Shown: positions 8,735-18,112 of the stretch, one piece after another
Layout of the letters: each line of letters starts with the position of its first letter
Numbering within the stretch: position 1 is the stretch's first letter
NCBI GenBank assembly: GCA_964445195.1
Contig: CAYUKA010000007.1
Location: 24,611 to 88,610 of the forward strand
Length of the DNA stretch: 64,000 bases
Direction of reading: 5' to 3'
DNA from: UM-FILTER-47-13 sp964445195
GTDB lineage: Bacteria; Pseudomonadota; Alphaproteobacteria; Micavibrionales; Micavibrionaceae
Position numbers and translations under genes: made by a program
The notes under the pieces: generated by a model
Databases searched by the model: none
What the model saw: only the letters and a program-made list of their open reading frames with translations
Told to the model about the DNA's origin: nothing

Positions 8735-9746
8735 CTTCGGCCTGCGCGCTGATCGGGACGAGCGCGATTTTCTTTTCAGCCAGAGTCGGCAGCCACGCCT
8801 GCAATGCGGCGATTGTATATGTCTTGGGATGGCCGATGGCAATAACCTCGCCATGCTCCTGTGCCAGCCGTTCTATTTTCTCCAGGCTGTTCCGTATTCC
8901 TTCGGGTGTTGGATCATGATCAATAAAAACATCGCGAACCGCATAGGGCACATGGTGCCGCCGCGCCTGTTCAGCGGCCTGCGAGGTATGAATGGTGCGT
9001 GAGTCAAGGAACATCAGCCCCTTCTCTTTTAATAATCCCATTAACCGCGCCATCGCGGCTTCGTCCTGTGTCAGACGGCTGCCCATATGATTATTGATCC
9101 CGACATAGCCTTCAAACGCAGCCAGGGCACGTTCCAGCATCGCAGCGAACTCTTCGTCGTCCTGATCGGTACGCAACACGATCTCGCCTGCATCCAGATC
9201 GGGGTTCATCGGCTCCATCGGCATATGGACCATAATTTCATGCCCGTTCCCGCGGGCCGTTTTAAGCATACCGTCAATCTCCGGCGCATAAGGCAGGAAC
9301 GCCAGCGTTAAAGGCCCCGGCAACGCGATGACGTCATGCGAATACGCCCGGCTGATGCCAATATCATCAATCACGATGCTGACCTTCGCCCAGCCTTGTT
9401 CAACCGTGACTGGCACGGCATTCTGCCGCCACAGCGGCGGCGCGGCGGTAACGGCATAATCTTTATCCAGTTGCAGTGCGTCCTCCGGGATCTGAACGGC
9501 AGGCGTAAGGCGTGCGAGTTCAATCGCTTCGGCCCCGGGCTCTTTTGAAACCGCCGGCATTACAGTCGCTTGCTGTTTTTGCTGTTGTTCCTGGAATTCC
9601 TGAAGAGTCCGCCGGGCAGCCTCCTGCCGCGCCTCGTCTATATAAGGCCGGGAGCCGCCAAGCAACCATTGATCGGCCACCACCATCATAAAGATCGCGA
9701 TAATCAGGAATTTCAGATGCTGTGATGTAAAGGCGCGCTTAAACAT
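8646..9746 (-). CDS. Divergent polysaccharide deacetylase family protein (YibQ-like)
   Basis: This protein belongs to the divergent polysaccharide deacetylase family (NodB-like fold), envelope proteins whose substrate is not settled. The ATG start at 9746 gives 366 residues; an in-frame GTG at 9776 is possible but lacks a ribosome site. A membrane anchor lies at about residues 11-29 and a Gln-rich linker at about 45-65. The deacetylase-like domain has VIDDIG, HMPMEPMNP and NNHMGSRLT, where family metal ligands and acidic residues are expected. It sits antisense between trpE and trpG, and its last 89 bases overlap trpE, so it interrupts an operon that is usually continuous. Confidence 0.85.
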   Translation of the reverse strand: MFKRAFTSQHLKFLIIAIFMMVVADQWLLGGSRPYIDEARQEAARRTLQEFQEQQQKQQATVMPAVSKEPGAEAIELARLTPAVQIPEDALQLDKDYAVTAAPPLWRQNAVPVTVEQGWAKVSIVIDDIGISRAYSHDVIALPGPLTLAFLPYAPEIDGMLKTARGNGHEIMVHMPMEPMNPDLDAGEIVLRTDQDDEEFAAMLERALAAFEGYVGINNHMGSRLTQDEAAMARLMGLLKEKGLMFLDSRTIHTSQAAEQARRHHVPYAVRDVFIDHDPTPEGIRNSLEKIERLAQEHGEVIAIGHPKTYTIAALQAWLPTLAEKKIALVPISAQAEVTTPSSIGLVTTAGQPVVDAPSRPAPLHQ

Positions 9747-9827
9747 ACGGCAATCATAAAGTATTTCGGGGCGCACGGTAAATCAGACTTGCGTTTTTCG
9801 TCCCCACAAGGGTAGGAACAAAAGGCT

Positions 9828-10403
9828 ATGAAGATTACGCTGATTGATAATTACGACAGCTTTACCTATAACCTCGTCCAGTATTTCGGTGAACTGGGCG
9901 TAGCCTGCGATGTATACCGTAATGACGCGCTGACGGCTGAAGACGTTATGGCCGGCGGCCCGGCGGCCATCGTGATTTCGCCCGGTCCGTGCGACCCGGA
10001 CCAGGCCGGTATTTGCCTTGAACTGATCCGGCTGGCCGCCGACAAAGACATACCGCTGCTCGGTGTCTGTCTTGGTCATCAGGCCATCGCACAGGCGTTT
10101 GGCGGCCGGGTTGTACGCGCAGATGTGCCGATGCACGGCAAGCTGTCTGCCATTACACACAGTAATGACAGTGTTTTCGCAGACCTGCCCTCGCCGTTAA
10201 CCGTCACCCGTTACCATTCCCTGGTCGCCGCAGCGGACAGCCTGCCCGATGACCTCACCATCACAGCCCGCGCCGAAGATGATACGATTATGGCCCTGTC
10301 TCATAAATCAAAACCGGTTCACGGTGTACAGTTCCACCCGGAGAGCATTGCCACCGAATATGGACATAAAATATTGAAAAACTTTATTGAAGGTGCGGCA
10401 TGA
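9828..10403 (+). CDS. trpG: Anthranilate synthase component II (glutaminase)
   Basis: TrpG releases ammonia from glutamine and passes it to TrpE. The 191-residue class I amidotransferase has the catalytic triad in place: Cys81 in GVCLGHQ, and His170 and Glu172 in GVQFHPES. SPGPCDP (residues 51-57) forms the oxyanion region. An AAGG ribosome site precedes the ATG. It overlaps trpD by four bases. The 51-base gap after the deacetylase start must hold a promoter if trpGDC is transcribed separately from trpE; only a weak TTGCGT/TAGGAA pair is seen there. A para-aminobenzoate synthase role (PabA) cannot be excluded, but the trp context favours TrpG. Confidence 0.96.
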   Translation: MKITLIDNYDSFTYNLVQYFGELGVACDVYRNDALTAEDVMAGGPAAIVISPGPCDPDQAGICLELIRLAADKDIPLLGVCLGHQAIAQAFGGRVVRADVPMHGKLSAITHSNDSVFADLPSPLTVTRYHSLVAAADSLPDDLTITARAEDDTIMALSHKSKPVHGVQFHPESIATEYGHKILKNFIEGAA

Positions 10404-11413
10404 CGGCTCTGACGGACGCGCTTCGGATTGTCATGCAGGATGACACGCTATCGGCACAACAAATGGCTGAGGCTGTCGCGGTGATGATGGACGGGACGGC
10501 AAGCGCTGATGATATGGCCGCTTTCCTGACCCGGCTGGCTAAACGCGGCGAAACTGTAGCCGAAATCACAGGCGCCGCCCGTGTGCTCAGGGACCGGGCC
10601 GGTATGATCACCGCGCCGGATGATGCGCTGGACTGTTGCGGCACCGGCGGCGATGGAATCGGCACCTATAATATTTCAACCGCCGTCGCCCTTGTCGTTG
10701 CGGCCTGCGGCGTCCCCGTAGCCAAACACGGCAACCGCGCCGCCAGTTCCAGATCAGGCGCGGCTGATGTTTTGGAGGCGCTGGGCGTACCGCTTGATGT
10801 GCCGCATGAGACACTTGAACGCGCCCTTAAGGAAACCAGTTTCTGTTTCCTGATGGCGCCCCGCCATCACGCGGCGATGAAGCATATTGCGCCGGTACGT
10901 AAACAGCTCGGCTTTCGTACAATTTTCAACCTGCTCGGGCCGCTCGCGAATCCGGCAGGCACGCGCCGGCAACTGATCGGGGTTTATGACCGCAAATGGC
11001 TGGTGCCTATAGCGGAAACACTGGCAAGGCTGGGAACGCAACGGGCATGGGTGGTGCACGGCCATGACGGCCTGGACGAGATTACAACGACGGGTCCGAC
11101 CGCTATCGCCATGCTGGACGAAGACGGTTCCATCATGGAGAGAACGCTTGAACCTGATGATTTCGGTCTGCCTGCCAGCGATCCGCAGCATTTGTTGGGC
11201 GGTGACGCGCAGGAAAATGCTACCGCCCTGCGCGCTTTGCTGGACGGCGAATTTTCCGCCTACCGCGATATCGTACTGGCGAACAGCGCCGCCGTTCTGA
11301 AAATCCACGGTTTCGATGGGCCGCTCCCCGTTGCCGTTACCGCTGCGGCCCAGGCAATTGATAACGGCAAAGCGCTTGCTGTTCTACACAGATACATAGA
11401 GGTTGTATCATGA
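10400..11413 (+). CDS. trpD: Anthranilate phosphoribosyltransferase
   Basis: TrpD transfers phosphoribose from PRPP to anthranilate. The 337-residue protein carries the glycine-rich PRPP loop CGTGGDGIGTYNIST (about residues 75-92) and the anthranilate and phosphate-binding KHGNRAASSRSGAADVLE (about 109-126). Overlaps of four bases with trpG upstream and with trpC downstream indicate translational coupling. Length is normal and no oddities are seen. Confidence 0.97.
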   Translation: MTALTDALRIVMQDDTLSAQQMAEAVAVMMDGTASADDMAAFLTRLAKRGETVAEITGAARVLRDRAGMITAPDDALDCCGTGGDGIGTYNISTAVALVVAACGVPVAKHGNRAASSRSGAADVLEALGVPLDVPHETLERALKETSFCFLMAPRHHAAMKHIAPVRKQLGFRTIFNLLGPLANPAGTRRQLIGVYDRKWLVPIAETLARLGTQRAWVVHGHDGLDEITTTGPTAIAMLDEDGSIMERTLEPDDFGLPASDPQHLLGGDAQENATALRALLDGEFSAYRDIVLANSAAVLKIHGFDGPLPVAVTAAAQAIDNGKALAVLHRYIEVVS

Positions 11414-12213
11414 CGACGCCCCCCGATATCCTGGCGCAAATCTGTGCCACAAAGCGTCAGCATATTGCAGCGTGTGAAGCCGAGCGGCCCCTTTCTAATC
11501 TTCAGGCTATGATTAAAGATGTGCCGCTAAGCCTTTCTTTTAAGTATAAAATTGAACAGTATATTCGCACAGGAAAACCGGCCCTGATCTCTGAAGTGAA
11601 AAAGGCTTCGCCGAGCAAGGGGGTCATCCGGTCCGATTTTGACCCTGTGGATATCGCCGTGACATACGAGCAGGTCGGCGCCTGCTGTCTTTCCATATTA
11701 ACAGACGAGCCCTACTTCCAAGGTTGTGACGAATATCTTGCTGCCGTGCGCGCTGCCGTGTCGTTGCCGCTGCTGCGCAAAGATTTTATGTTAACGCCTT
11801 ACCAGATATACGAATCACGAGCCTTGAGCGCTGACTGCGTTCTGCTGATCATGGCCTGCCTTGATGATTCGCAGGCGCAGGATTTATACGCGCTGGCAAA
11901 AGAACTCGGCATGGACGTTCTGGTCGAAACACATAATGAGGAAGAGTTACAACGGGCCCTCGCCTTTGAGCCGGATATCATCGGCGTTAATAACCGCAAC
12001 CTGAAAACGCTGGCGGTCGATTTACAGACAGCGCTCGATCTGGCGCCCCTGATTCCTGATAAGACGATCAAAGTCGCCGAAAGCGGTATTGACACACACG
12101 ATGATATTGTCCGCCTGCAAACGGCCGGATATCAAACGTTTCTGGTCGGTGAAAGCCTGATGCGGCAGGATGATATCGGCAAAGCCGTTCACAATCTGCT
12201 GCATTCTCCTTGA
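11410..12213 (+). CDS. trpC: Indole-3-glycerol phosphate synthase
   Basis: TrpC closes the indole ring of 1-(o-carboxyphenylamino)-1-deoxyribulose 5-phosphate. The 267-residue TIM barrel has EVKKASPSKG (about residues 60-69, catalytic Lys), LLRKDF (about 118) and the phosphate-binding ESGI (about 223). It is a single-domain enzyme, not fused to TrpF, as usual in alphaproteobacteria. Its stop codon lies inside the -35 element of the lexA promoter, so lexA is transcribed separately although directly downstream. trpF, trpB and trpA are not in the window. Confidence 0.97.
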   Translation: MTTPPDILAQICATKRQHIAACEAERPLSNLQAMIKDVPLSLSFKYKIEQYIRTGKPALISEVKKASPSKGVIRSDFDPVDIAVTYEQVGACCLSILTDEPYFQGCDEYLAAVRAAVSLPLLRKDFMLTPYQIYESRALSADCVLLIMACLDDSQAQDLYALAKELGMDVLVETHNEEELQRALAFEPDIIGVNNRNLKTLAVDLQTALDLAPLIPDKTIKVAESGIDTHDDIVRLQTAGYQTFLVGESLMRQDDIGKAVHNLLHSP

Positions 12214-12238
12214 CACAAAAGATGAACTAAAGTAGAAC
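12210..12238 (+). promoter_or_regulatory. lexA promoter
   Basis: A perfect TTGACA (12210-12215), overlapping the trpC stop, is followed after 17 bases by TAGAAC (12233-12238, 4 of 6 matches). The LexA box covers the -10 element and part of the spacer, so bound LexA would block RNA polymerase. Confidence 0.7.
12224..12238 (+). promoter_or_regulatory. LexA-binding SOS box (GAAC-N7-GAAC)
   Basis: GAAC at 12224-12227 and GAAC at 12235-12238 are separated by exactly seven bases. This is the complement of GTTC-N7-GTTC, the direct-repeat operator known for alphaproteobacterial LexA. Its position over the lexA promoter predicts autoregulation. Confidence 0.85.
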
Positions 12239-12323
12239 AAAAGGTGTATAAACATAACTCTTTTGTCAAACGACCTATCCATGGCAAAAGATCAAAATCC
12301 ACACAGCTTATTGGGGACCTGTG

Positions 12324-13013
12324 ATGCTTACAAAGAAACAACGCGAGTTGCTGATCCTGATTCACGAACGCATGAATGAAGACGGTGTGGCCCCGTCTTT
12401 TGAAGAAATGAAAGAGGAGCTGGGGCTAAAGTCAAAGTCGGGTATCCACCGGTTGATTAGCGGACTGGTCGAACGCGGTTATATTGAACGCCTGCCGCAC
12501 CGTGCCCGTGCGTTACAAATCAAAAAACTGCCGGAAGGCTACCGTCCGGGTGAGGCTGATGATTCGGCCCTGGCAATACGCCAGCATGCGGTAAACAGTG
12601 TTTTTGACTCGGTCGAAGCGATCGCACAATTTGCGCCCGTACCACTCTATGGCCGGATTGCCGCCGGTACACCGATCGAAGCAATCCGTGATGAGGGGCA
12701 AACCGTAGATATCCCGCCGCACCTGTTGGCAGGCGGTGAACATTACGCTCTTGAAGTGGATGGTGATTCGATGGTTAATGCCGGTATCAATGATGATGAC
12801 ATCGTGATTATCAAGAAAACCGATACGGCGGAGAACGGAACGATCGTCGTCGCCCTGGTTGATGATGCAGAAGTGACCCTCAAGCGCTTCCGGCGTTCAG
12901 GCAATAAAGTGATTCTCGAACCGGAAAACGACAATTACGAACCGCAGGTCTTTGATCCGGAGCGCGTTAAGATCCAGGGACGGCTTATCAGCCTGTTCCG
13001 CACATACCATTAA
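12324..13013 (+). CDS. lexA: SOS-response repressor LexA
   Basis: LexA represses DNA-damage genes until RecA filaments trigger its self-cleavage. From the ATG at 12324 it has 229 residues; GTG at 12321 is an alternative, but a GGGGA ribosome site spaces better with the ATG. The winged-helix domain (about residues 1-65) has the alphaproteobacterial recognition region KSKSGIHRLISGLVERGYI. The cleavage bond is Ala114-Gly115 in GRIAAGTP. The catalytic pair is Ser149 (GDSM) and Lys187 (VTLKRF), with the spacing expected for the family. The operator upstream indicates autoregulation. Confidence 0.97.
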   Translation: MLTKKQRELLILIHERMNEDGVAPSFEEMKEELGLKSKSGIHRLISGLVERGYIERLPHRARALQIKKLPEGYRPGEADDSALAIRQHAVNSVFDSVEAIAQFAPVPLYGRIAAGTPIEAIRDEGQTVDIPPHLLAGGEHYALEVDGDSMVNAGINDDDIVIIKKTDTAENGTIVVALVDDAEVTLKRFRRSGNKVILEPENDNYEPQVFDPERVKIQGRLISLFRTYH

Positions 13014-13032
13014 AGCAGGGGCCAAAGCATAT

Positions 13033-15159
13033 TCAGCGCCGGTTTGATACTGTCCACGGCCGTGTGCCGCGCGCGGAAGCGACACTTTTCACCGTTCCAT
13101 CCAGCCAAACCGCATGTGCGCCATCCCGCCATAGATCAAACCGGCCAATCGCCGTTTCCGCCCGGCATGACCTGACACGCAGGGGCTCAGGTGAAATCAG
13201 GATATCAGCCCAGGCACAGTCTTCCTCCTGCGCCGCGGTATGAAGCGCAATCGCAATACGCCGGCCATCCTGCTCTGCGCGGCAGCCCCATTCGTCACAG
13301 TTCATATAGTCACTGTCCTTCCACCGGCCGAGATCTTCAGTCTTTACACCGTTCCGCCGCGCCCATATTTCCGCGGCAAAGCGTTCCCGGCGCAGGCTTT
13401 GTACAGCCAGGCCGCCTTCAGAATCACGCAATGCGATCAACTGACCTGACGATGACACCAGCACCGCCGGCGGCTGGTGTAACTCGATAAACAGAAGCGA
13501 GAGGGCCATAACGGACAGCCCCGCATAACGCGCACGCCCCTGCCAGAGCATCACAAACAATGCCCCGCCGATAATGCATAAAAAAGCCGCCAGCGGCATG
13601 ACCGGCGGTGTCCACGAAGCTCCCTGCCAGCCGGCAACAGTATGCGCAATCCCCAGCACCGCGTCGATTCCCATACCCATGACAAATAGACCCGGCCCTT
13701 CAAAACCGAGAGGCATAAGCACATAACTAATCACCGCAAAGGGCATGACGATAAACGCCATCAAGGGTACGGCAAATAGATTGGCCTGCAGGCTATGCAC
13801 CGCGAAATGCTGGAAATGAAACAGGGAAAACGGTCCGGTGGCGATACTGGCAATCACTGTTGTCAGGCAGACACCGAGGAAATAAAGGGCGATCCGGCGC
13901 ATGATCCCGGTCTGGCGGTACCAGTCCGACAAGTAGGGGCGCAGCGCTTCGTAACAGAAAATCAGCGATGCCACCGCCGCAAATGACATCTGGAAGCTTG
14001 CCCCCAGCAAGGATTCGGGCAGGAACAGCAGCACGGCCGTCGCCGCCAGGGCCACCAGCCGCATCGAAAACGGCATACGATCAAGCATAATCGCAATCAG
14101 CACCACACCGGTCATCAGCAGGGCGCGAATGGTCGGAATCGTCGCGCCGACAATCAGGGTATAAGATAAAGCGGCCAGCAACGCGGCGACGGCGGCATAT
14201 TTTTTAACCGGATGATGCAGGGCGAGCGGCGGCCATAGCACAAGTAAAAACCGCACCGCCATAAACACCACCGTCGCAATCAGGCCGACATGTAATCCTG
14301 AAATCGCCAGCATATGCGCAAGACCGGCATCGCGCAGGGCCTGCCAGTCCTCTTCGGCTATCCCGGCCCGCTCGCCGGTCATCAGGGCAATGGCGATCGC
14401 CGCCGCCGGATAGTCAAGCGCTCGCTCGATCTTGGCACTGATTCCCTGCCGCCAGTGCTCAAGCCGTTGCCCGCCCCCCTGTGCCGGACCGGGGTCAATA
14501 ACCTCCGGCGCGCGGTAAGCAAAGCCGAAAGCGCCGATACCCTTGAAATAAGCATAGCGCTGAAAATCAAATGCCCCCGGCGCGACCGGGGCCGAGGGCG
14601 GTTTCAGCCCCGCCAGTAACGAAACCGTATCACCGATAGTCACGTTCGTTTCCTGCCTGACTTTGATGCGCACCCGCGCCGGCGTACCGGCTGGCGCCAG
14701 ATCCTCTATCAATAAGCGATCAAGGATCAAACGGACCCCCGTCCCTTCTTCCAGCTTATCAATCCCGACGACCCGGCCCTGCACCGTCACCGGGTCACGT
14801 TCACGTTCCAGAATCGGTGCGGCCAGCATATGAGTCCGCCATTGCGCCGTACAGAATCCCAATAAAACGATGAATGCCGCGCCCAGCGTCAGCCACGTGG
14901 CGTACGTTTGCAGGGAGTGTGCGCGTACAGGTGCAGCCAGCACCAACCCGGCGCATAAGACAACCAAAAACCCTGCCGCCACAAATGCAGGCGGCTCGAA
15001 AGCCAGTGAAAAATACAGGCCGATCCCCAGCCCCAGCAATACCGGCACCCATAAGATCAGGCGGTCGCGCTGCGCAGCGCATTCGCTGCCTATAGCCGCA
15101 AGAAACCGCGAGCAATGACGGTCTTCATATGAAATAGCGGTTTCGTCCAGAACAGACAT
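13033..15159 (-). CDS. comEC: ComEC/Rec2-family DNA-uptake channel protein
   Basis: ComEC forms the inner-membrane channel through which single-stranded DNA enters the cytosol in natural transformation. The 708-residue protein has N-terminal membrane helices (about residues 35-110) and a soluble OB-like region. The Competence domain follows, with LAISGLHVGL (about residue 290) and many further helices. The C-terminal 170 residues are soluble and lack an HxHxDH metallo-beta-lactamase motif, so no nuclease-type domain is evident; such short C-termini are common in alphaproteobacteria. It converges on lexA with a 19-base gap and is divergent from gltX. Other competence genes are not present here. 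Confidence 0.9.
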   Translation of the reverse strand: MSVLDETAISYEDRHCSRFLAAIGSECAAQRDRLILWVPVLLGLGIGLYFSLAFEPPAFVAAGFLVVLCAGLVLAAPVRAHSLQTYATWLTLGAAFIVLLGFCTAQWRTHMLAAPILERERDPVTVQGRVVGIDKLEEGTGVRLILDRLLIEDLAPAGTPARVRIKVRQETNVTIGDTVSLLAGLKPPSAPVAPGAFDFQRYAYFKGIGAFGFAYRAPEVIDPGPAQGGGQRLEHWRQGISAKIERALDYPAAAIAIALMTGERAGIAEEDWQALRDAGLAHMLAISGLHVGLIATVVFMAVRFLLVLWPPLALHHPVKKYAAVAALLAALSYTLIVGATIPTIRALLMTGVVLIAIMLDRMPFSMRLVALAATAVLLFLPESLLGASFQMSFAAVASLIFCYEALRPYLSDWYRQTGIMRRIALYFLGVCLTTVIASIATGPFSLFHFQHFAVHSLQANLFAVPLMAFIVMPFAVISYVLMPLGFEGPGLFVMGMGIDAVLGIAHTVAGWQGASWTPPVMPLAAFLCIIGGALFVMLWQGRARYAGLSVMALSLLFIELHQPPAVLVSSSGQLIALRDSEGGLAVQSLRRERFAAEIWARRNGVKTEDLGRWKDSDYMNCDEWGCRAEQDGRRIAIALHTAAQEEDCAWADILISPEPLRVRSCRAETAIGRFDLWRDGAHAVWLDGTVKSVASARGTRPWTVSNRR

Positions 15160-15235
15160 CGAAACTGTTGAACCTTTCCCCTTATATGCTACATGCTATG
15201 GCTAGAAACCGTTTTAACAGAAGGTACGCGCGATT

Positions 15236-16690
15236 ATGAGTGTTGTCACAAGATTTCCGCCCTCGCCGACAGGTTTTATGCATATCGGCAATGCCCGCAC
15301 GGCGCTTTACAATTATTTGTTCGCCCGCCATCACGGCGGCAAATTCATGCTCCGGATTGAGGATACCGACCGCGCCCGCCATTCGGAAGAGGCGGTGCTC
15401 GCGATCATCAACAGCCTGAAATGGCTGGATATTGATTACGATAACGAAGTTGTGTCGCAGTTTGAACAGCGGGCGCGCCATATCGAAGTCGCCAACATTT
15501 TGTTGGAAAAAGGCGCCGCCTATCATTGCTACTGCACACCTGAAGAACTGGAAGAAATGCGGCACAGTGCCAAAAAAGACGGCCGCAGCGTATTTTACGA
15601 CCGCCGCTGGCGTGACCGCGATCCGTCTGAGGCGCCGGATGGCTTACAGCCCGTTGTCCGGATTAAGGCCCCCGCCGCAAACGGCGAGAGCGTGATTAAC
15701 GATCTGGTACAGGGCGAAATCAGGATAAAACATCAAAATCTTGATGATTTCATTATCCTGCGCAGCGACGGCACACCAACCTATATGCTCTCTGTCGTCG
15801 TTGACGACCACGATATGGGCATTACCCATGTCATTCGCGGTGATGATCACATCAATAACGCTTTCCGCCAGAAACTGATCTTTGAAGCGATGGGCTGGGA
15901 TGTACCGGCTTTCGCGCATCTGCCGCTGATTCACGGTCCGGACGGCGGCAAATTCTCTAAACGCCACGGCGCGGCAAGCGTGGAGGAATATAAAGAGATG
16001 GGCTACCTGCCCGAAGCGCTTGAGAATTACCTGCTGCGGCTGGGCTGGGGCCATGGCGATGATGAAATTATTTCCCGGGCGCAGGCCATTGAATGGTTTG
16101 ACCTGGACGGCGTCGGCAAAGCCGCTGCCAAATTCGATTTTGCCAGGCTGGAAAATCTGAACTGCCATTATCTGGCTCACGCCGATGATGAACGCCTGAT
16201 CGAGTTGATTACCCCGTTCCTGCACCAGCGGCATGACCTGTGGATCGAACAGGATGACACGGCGCAAAGCCGGCTCAAAGCAGGCATGGCAGAGTTAAAA
16301 AACCGTGCAAAGAATTTACTGCAACTTACTGATGAAAGCGCATTTTATGCGAATACGATTCCTTACGATTTTGACGAAAAAGCGCAAGCGCTTTTTGATA
16401 CTGACGCATTAACGGTTCTTACAAACCTGCTTGCGCTGTTCGAAGGGTCAGACGGCTTTACCGCCGATTCGGTTCAGGCAGGCTGTAAAGCCGTGGCCGA
16501 AGATTTACATGACGGTAAGCTCGGCAAGATCGCCATGCCCTTGCGTGCGGCTCTGACCGGCACCACTGTTTCGCCGTCAATTTTCCATGCCGCGGAAATT
16601 CTGGGCCGGGACGAAACCCTGGCCAGACTCCGCTACGTGTTGGAACGTTTTTCTGATAAAAATGCCGGACAAAGCGCTACAGCAAATTGA
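15236..16690 (+). CDS. gltX: Glutamyl-tRNA synthetase
   Basis: GltX charges tRNA-Glu; in alphaproteobacteria one of two copies may also serve tRNA-Gln. The 484-residue class I synthetase has the HIGH-type motif in PPSPTGFMHIGNARTAL (residues 8-24) and the KMSKS-type loop KFSKRHG (about residue 239). It also has the Glu-binding RIEDTDRAR (about 39-47), and a C-terminal helical anticodon-binding domain follows. The start lies 76 bases from divergent comEC. The stop overlaps the presumed -35 of gltA. Confidence 0.96.
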   Translation: MSVVTRFPPSPTGFMHIGNARTALYNYLFARHHGGKFMLRIEDTDRARHSEEAVLAIINSLKWLDIDYDNEVVSQFEQRARHIEVANILLEKGAAYHCYCTPEELEEMRHSAKKDGRSVFYDRRWRDRDPSEAPDGLQPVVRIKAPAANGESVINDLVQGEIRIKHQNLDDFIILRSDGTPTYMLSVVVDDHDMGITHVIRGDDHINNAFRQKLIFEAMGWDVPAFAHLPLIHGPDGGKFSKRHGAASVEEYKEMGYLPEALENYLLRLGWGHGDDEIISRAQAIEWFDLDGVGKAAAKFDFARLENLNCHYLAHADDERLIELITPFLHQRHDLWIEQDDTAQSRLKAGMAELKNRAKNLLQLTDESAFYANTIPYDFDEKAQALFDTDALTVLTNLLALFEGSDGFTADSVQAGCKAVAEDLHDGKLGKIAMPLRAALTGTTVSPSIFHAAEILGRDETLARLRYVLERFSDKNAGQSATAN

Positions 16691-16715
16691 TCTTGCGCTG
16701 CAATAGACCTATTAT
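16687..16715 (+). promoter_or_regulatory. Predicted gltA promoter
   Basis: TTGATC (16687-16692) overlaps the gltX stop, and TATTAT (16710-16715, 5 of 6) follows after 17 bases. The gltA ATG lies 40 bases further on, behind an AAAGG ribosome site. Confidence 0.5.
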
Positions 16716-16754
16716 CTCTGATAAGATTTTTTATAAAAAGAAGAAAGGTTTATT

Positions 16755-18089
16755 ATGTCCGCTGATAAGAAAGTCACGCCCGCGCAGGACAAACCCGATA
16801 AAACATTCACCTTCACGAACGACCAGACCGGCGAAAGCTGGCAGTTTCCCATTGTTGAAGGGACAGCCGGCCCGCCGGTTATTGATATCCGCAGACTTTA
16901 TGCCCAGACCGGGCATTTCACACTGGACCCCAGCTTTACGGCAACAGGCAGCTGCAAATCACGATTGACATTCATTGACGGCGATGAAGGCATATTGATG
17001 CATCGCGGCTACGACATCTCCGAACTGGCGGCGCACAGCACATTTCTCGAAGTCGCCTATTTGCTACTTTACGGTGACCTGCCGAGCCAGAAACAGCTTG
17101 ATCAGTTCGATCACAACATCACCTATCACACGATGGTGAACGAACAAATCCACTATTTTTTCCGTGGCTTCCGCCGTGATGCTCATCCCATGGCTGTCAT
17201 GTGCGGGGTGGTCGGTGCGCTTTCAGCCTTCTATCACGACTCGCTGGATATCTGGGACCCGAAACAGCGTGAGATCTCCGCTCACCGGCTGATCGCAAAA
17301 ATGCCGACATTGGCGGCAATGGCCTATAAATACTCGATCGGCCAGCCCTTTATGTATCCACGCAACGATCTCAGCTATGCCGAGAACTTCCTTTATATGT
17401 GTTTCGGTGTCCCGGCGGAACCTTTCGAGATCAACCCGATCCACGCCCGCGCCATGGACAAGATCTTTATCCTTCATGCCGACCACGAACAGAACGCGTC
17501 GACCTCGACCGTGCGCCTGGCCGGCTCGTCACAGGCCAACCCGTTTGCCTGCATTGCCTCGGGTATTGCCTCGCTGTGGGGGCCGGCCCATGGCGGCGCC
17601 AATCAGGAAGTGCTCGAAATGCTGAGTGAAATCGGCAACAAAAAGAACATTCCCGAATTTATTGAACGCGCCAAGGATAAAGACGACTCCTTCCGCCTGA
17701 TGGGCTTTGGTCACCGGGTTTACAAAAATTATGACCCGCGGGCGCAGGTGCTGCGCGAGTCGGCGCACGAAGTCCTTGACGACCTCGGCTTTACCGATGA
17801 CCCGATGCTGGAGCTGGCGATGGAACTGGAACGGATTGCACTGGAAGATGAATATTTCATCGAACGCAAACTGTTCCCGAATGTCGACTTCTACTCCGGC
17901 ATTATCCTGAAAGCGCTCGGCTTCCCGAGCAGTATGTTCACCGTACTGTTTGCGCTGGCCCGCACCGTCGGCTGGATTTCACAGTGGAAGGAAATGATTG
18001 AGGAGCCGGCCCTGCGGATCGGCCGGCCGCGCCAGCTTTATACCGGCCCGGTTGCGCGCCCTTACGTACCGATTAAAGACCGGGAATAA
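16755..18089 (+). CDS. gltA: Citrate synthase
   Basis: GltA condenses acetyl-CoA and oxaloacetate, the entry step of the TCA cycle. The 444-residue protein is of the long, NADH-sensitive type II length found in Gram-negative bacteria. It has RGYDISELA (about residue 84), HADHEQNASTSTVRL (about residues 240-254, a catalytic His region) and GFGHRVYKNYDPRA (about 317-330, with the CoA and oxaloacetate contacts). An AAAGG ribosome site precedes the ATG. The gene converges with lpxB across a 23-base gap with no clear terminator. Confidence 0.97.
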   Translation: MSADKKVTPAQDKPDKTFTFTNDQTGESWQFPIVEGTAGPPVIDIRRLYAQTGHFTLDPSFTATGSCKSRLTFIDGDEGILMHRGYDISELAAHSTFLEVAYLLLYGDLPSQKQLDQFDHNITYHTMVNEQIHYFFRGFRRDAHPMAVMCGVVGALSAFYHDSLDIWDPKQREISAHRLIAKMPTLAAMAYKYSIGQPFMYPRNDLSYAENFLYMCFGVPAEPFEINPIHARAMDKIFILHADHEQNASTSTVRLAGSSQANPFACIASGIASLWGPAHGGANQEVLEMLSEIGNKKNIPEFIERAKDKDDSFRLMGFGHRVYKNYDPRAQVLRESAHEVLDDLGFTDDPMLELAMELERIALEDEYFIERKLFPNVDFYSGIILKALGFPSSMFTVLFALARTVGWISQWKEMIEEPALRIGRPRQLYTGPVARPYVPIKDRE

Positions 18090-18112
18090 GTGACCCCGCT
18101 TTTGTGTATTTA

